A stretch of 64,000 bases of DNA, from the NCBI GenBank assembly GCA_030528025.1, contig JAUMZP010000002.1:1-64000 (forward strand), written 5' to 3'. Shown piece by piece: positions 62,123-64,000 of this stretch (position 1 is the stretch's first letter; each line of letters begins with the position of its first letter). The notes under the pieces were generated by a model, which worked only from the letters and a program-made list of their open reading frames with translations, was not told where the DNA came from and searched no databases. A program made the translations under genes and the position numbers. Source of the stretch: Candidatus Saccharimonadota bacterium. GTDB lineage: Bacteria; Patescibacteriota; Saccharimonadia; Saccharimonadales; Saccharimonadaceae.

Positions 62123-62540
62123 CTAACCAGGAGGCTGAACGCGCTATTACTCAGGCGTGTGCTATGATGGATGCCACTCAGCCGCAGTATACGTCTATTG
62201 CTGCACTGGTTGCAGCGATTGATGCAGAATCGTGACGTGAACCCTTTGATATGCTATGAGAAGACGACGATTCGTAGTGGCGCTAGAAGAGAAAGAGGCT
62301 AGGCACGTAAGAGAGGCGATAACGTGTTTTGGTTATAGCGAATAGTGGAATACTGGAGTATGCCTTCTTTTTCTTCATCTTCTGGCGCAGTATATGGCCT
62401 GGATAAACAAGTTCAGGTTAGTTGTTCATGAAACAAAATAATCACGTCAGAGTAGTACGGGTAAGGGGAATATCTACTAGTGATTTGGTTGCTTTGCTCG
62501 CTCGTTTTGTACTTGTCCTGTCATGGGGAAAAGGATAGCT
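62123..62540. other. degenerate intergenic region with gene fragments
   Basis: Several short frames look like protein debris: a 23-residue frame starting with MMDATQPQYTSIAAL (about 62164-62235), a basic 29-residue frame (MRRRRFVVALEEKEARHV) near 62257, and MKQNNHVRVVRVRGIST near 62429. None is recognised or well initiated. Confidence 0.4.
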
Positions 62541-63273
62541 ATGCAAGGAAAGAGTACGCGGTATAACCTATACGGGATGGCGTACCCGTGAGAATATGGG
62601 TTGTTTTGTTATGTGTGGGGTATATTACAGATGATGAGAGTATCAGTTGTACCAGCTCAAGTTACCACGGTAGAGGATCGAATTATCGGTTGCCTTGGTT
62701 TTATGAAGATCCTTATTTTAGTGAGTGCCATATTATGTGGGGCTGGCCTTGGAGTAGATGGTGTTACTAAGGCTGAGGTGTATGATAAAAGTGACCACAC
62801 GATTCGATTTATGGTGAAGGGTTTTCCGGGTGACAGTCCGTACAGTAATAACTATTGGGATGGATACCCCGATATGATATGGGAAAAACACCTCAAAAAG
62901 GATATTGATCCTATGATAAAAACGTATTTGGTGCCGACGCATCGCTCGCATCAATAGAAGTCTACAGTATACCTGCAGTGAACCAAAGGATAGGAAAAGA
63001 GATACCATTGTATCGTGATGCCTTCCAGCGATTTGGTAAAAATATACATGTCGCTGTACGTATAAAGAGTAGGGTTGTCCATAATGATGTAGCCGCACAG
63101 ATATACCAGATAATCGTCAAGCTGCGAGAGCTTGGTGTGTCGCTATCTATTAATTATGAGATTATGAGAACCCCATGGTATATGTTGCATTAGTCGAAGA
63201 AGCAAGTATACGCGGTATACACTCACCGCAGGATGTAAGGAAATATATAGAAATGAAGGAGAAAAAGCTATGA
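62541..63273 (+). pseudogene. unknown (lipo)protein, frameshifted, upstream of the lipase
   Basis: Reading across breaks gives one gene ending at TGA 63271-63273, overlapping the lipase start. AAAAGGA precedes ATG 62541, but TGA 62589-62591 interrupts that frame. MKILILVSAILCGAGLG (from about 62703) looks like a lipoprotein signal with a lipobox Cys. A soluble domain follows (YDKSDHTIRFMVKGFPG). Near 62925 the frame shifts to FGADASLASIEVYSIPAV, and near 63175 again to YVALVEEASIRGIHS. The family is not recognised. As the partner of a lipase it could be an immunity or chaperone protein; that is speculation. Confidence 0.5.
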
Positions 63274-63811
63274 AAATAGAACAGTACTTGGCATTAAGCA
63301 TATTATCTTAACAGTAAAATCCCTAAGTAGTTTTGCCTCCAGTAGCGAGGAGCTATCTATTGAGGCGCTCATAAAACAGGGAAAAATTGACAATTATCGC
63401 CACAGTGATGGATCTATTTCTCTCGAACTTAAGTCTCTCTCCTCCCTCGCATCCTGGCACCTCATCAACACTATAACCACTTCATCTGGTATGTCAGCTA
63501 TTGCTGTGCAAGATCCAGCCACCAAGGACATTGTCTTTGCCTACCGCAGGACAGATATTGATAAAAATATCTGGGAAGCGATGAAAGATATTGAGTCGGA
63601 TCTTGCGATTGCATCGAGTGGAAATGTTTTTGTACAGGATGGGCTGAACCAATTCCACGATGCCTACACCTTCTACACCAAGACGATCAAGAAAGTTGGC
63701 GGTGGTTCATGTAGGCACCAAGAGCTTCACCGGTCATTCACTCGGTGGTAGGCTAGATGGTTTGGGCTACTTTTTCAATATTGGTGCTTAGGCAGCATAC
63801 TCGCTTTTATA
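63270..63811 (+). pseudogene. class 3 lipase-like alpha/beta hydrolase, frameshifted
   Basis: AAGGAG precedes ATG 63270 (MKIEQYLALS), the frame then changes to LTVKSLSSFASSSEELSIEAL and AIAVQDPATKDIVFAYRRTD, the family's strand before the oxyanion region (usually RGT). After VGG near 63703 it changes again to VHVGTKSFTGHSLGGRLDGL, where GHSLGG is the lipase GxSxG nucleophile elbow, and stops soon after. Downstream Asp and His are not found before the window ends, so the gene is truncated or decayed. It overlaps the preceding gene by four bases. Family likely Lipase_3/DUF2974-like; this copy is inactive as written. Confidence 0.62.
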
Positions 63812-64000
63812 ATTTCCTAGAGGAAGAATAAGACAGCGAGAAATAATAAATGGGCTGATACGCGCACGTCGCTTCTCTAGGAGTCTCTTTAAGCTAGCTT
63901 TCATCTCCCTCCTGCACAATACCATACATGAAAACAGCAACCATGACCCAATCAGCCGCAGTGGTCGCTTAATCCGCGGACGCTCAGTATCGATATTGTG

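Noticed and set aside
63270-63811. Programmed ribosomal frameshifting in the lipase gene
   Set aside because: Two shifts in different places without slippery heptamers, plus loss of downstream catalytic residues, fit decay better.
1-64000. tRNA, rRNA, tmRNA or CRISPR arrays
   Set aside because: I looked for T-loop GTTCGA-type motifs with acceptor stems, ribosomal core sequences and regularly spaced repeats and found none that hold up.

Overview
The window looks like a chromosomal segment of a Candidatus Saccharibacteria (TM7 / CPR) bacterium, probably a host-associated epibiont. No rRNA or marker gene is present, so this rests on gene content and style. TGA acts as a stop, so the Gracilibacteria/Absconditabacteria code is excluded. 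There are CPR-type coupling-ATPase genes, short secreted proteins with C-terminal membrane anchors, no biosynthetic pathways, and an arginine deiminase operon of the kind described in mammal-associated Saccharibacteria.

Layout. 1-1.3 kb: an AT-rich SRPBCC-MarR pair that looks foreign. 1.3-4.6 kb: a membrane protein, a DUF2188 protein and a large secreted protein. 4.8-11.1 kb: a type III restriction-modification operon (mod, coiled-coil membrane protein, HEPN protein, res) in which all four genes carry stops or frameshifts. 11.2-12.2 kb: a secreted G5 plus GIY-YIG protein interrupted by one amber codon. 12.8-21.6 kb: polysaccharide deacetylase, VirD4-like ATPase, surface proteins. 21.7-32.5 kb: RclA-type reductase, a broken kinase, a signal peptidase fused to a LamG domain next to a TasA-like protein, TetR, CorA, a DsbA-like pair and a CHAP hydrolase. 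32.6-38.3 kb: ABC export, a histidine phosphatase and a DUF488 gene (the last two and the ABC permease have internal stops), DHA2 efflux, Nudix. 38.4-42.9 kb: CIRCE-groESL and a CsoR/CopB copper unit. 42.9-50.6 kb: VanZ, GH18 chitinase, MarR with a heterodimeric ABC exporter, PEBP. 50.7-57.2 kb: a TylF-like methyltransferase, a candidate small RNA and the arcA-argF-arcD-DDAH-arcC operon. 57.3-62.1 kb: an ABC/PadR/PspC envelope-stress operon and a phosphotransferase. 62.1-64 kb: a decaying lipoprotein/lipase pair.

How it works together. The genes suit a small cell living on another bacterium: ATP from arginine, stress and oxidant defence (GroESL, RclA, CopB, PspC), drug export, and an extracellular toolkit acting on envelope polymers. 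Operon-first genes repeatedly show a -10 box, usually TATACT, six to eleven bases before ATG, which implies leaderless mRNAs; genes inside operons use Shine-Dalgarno sites. I used this rule to set several starts and to expose a frameshift and a lost start codon. The accessory loci contain many nonsense codons and frameshifts among otherwise intact housekeeping genes. That could be real decay, population variation or sequence error.
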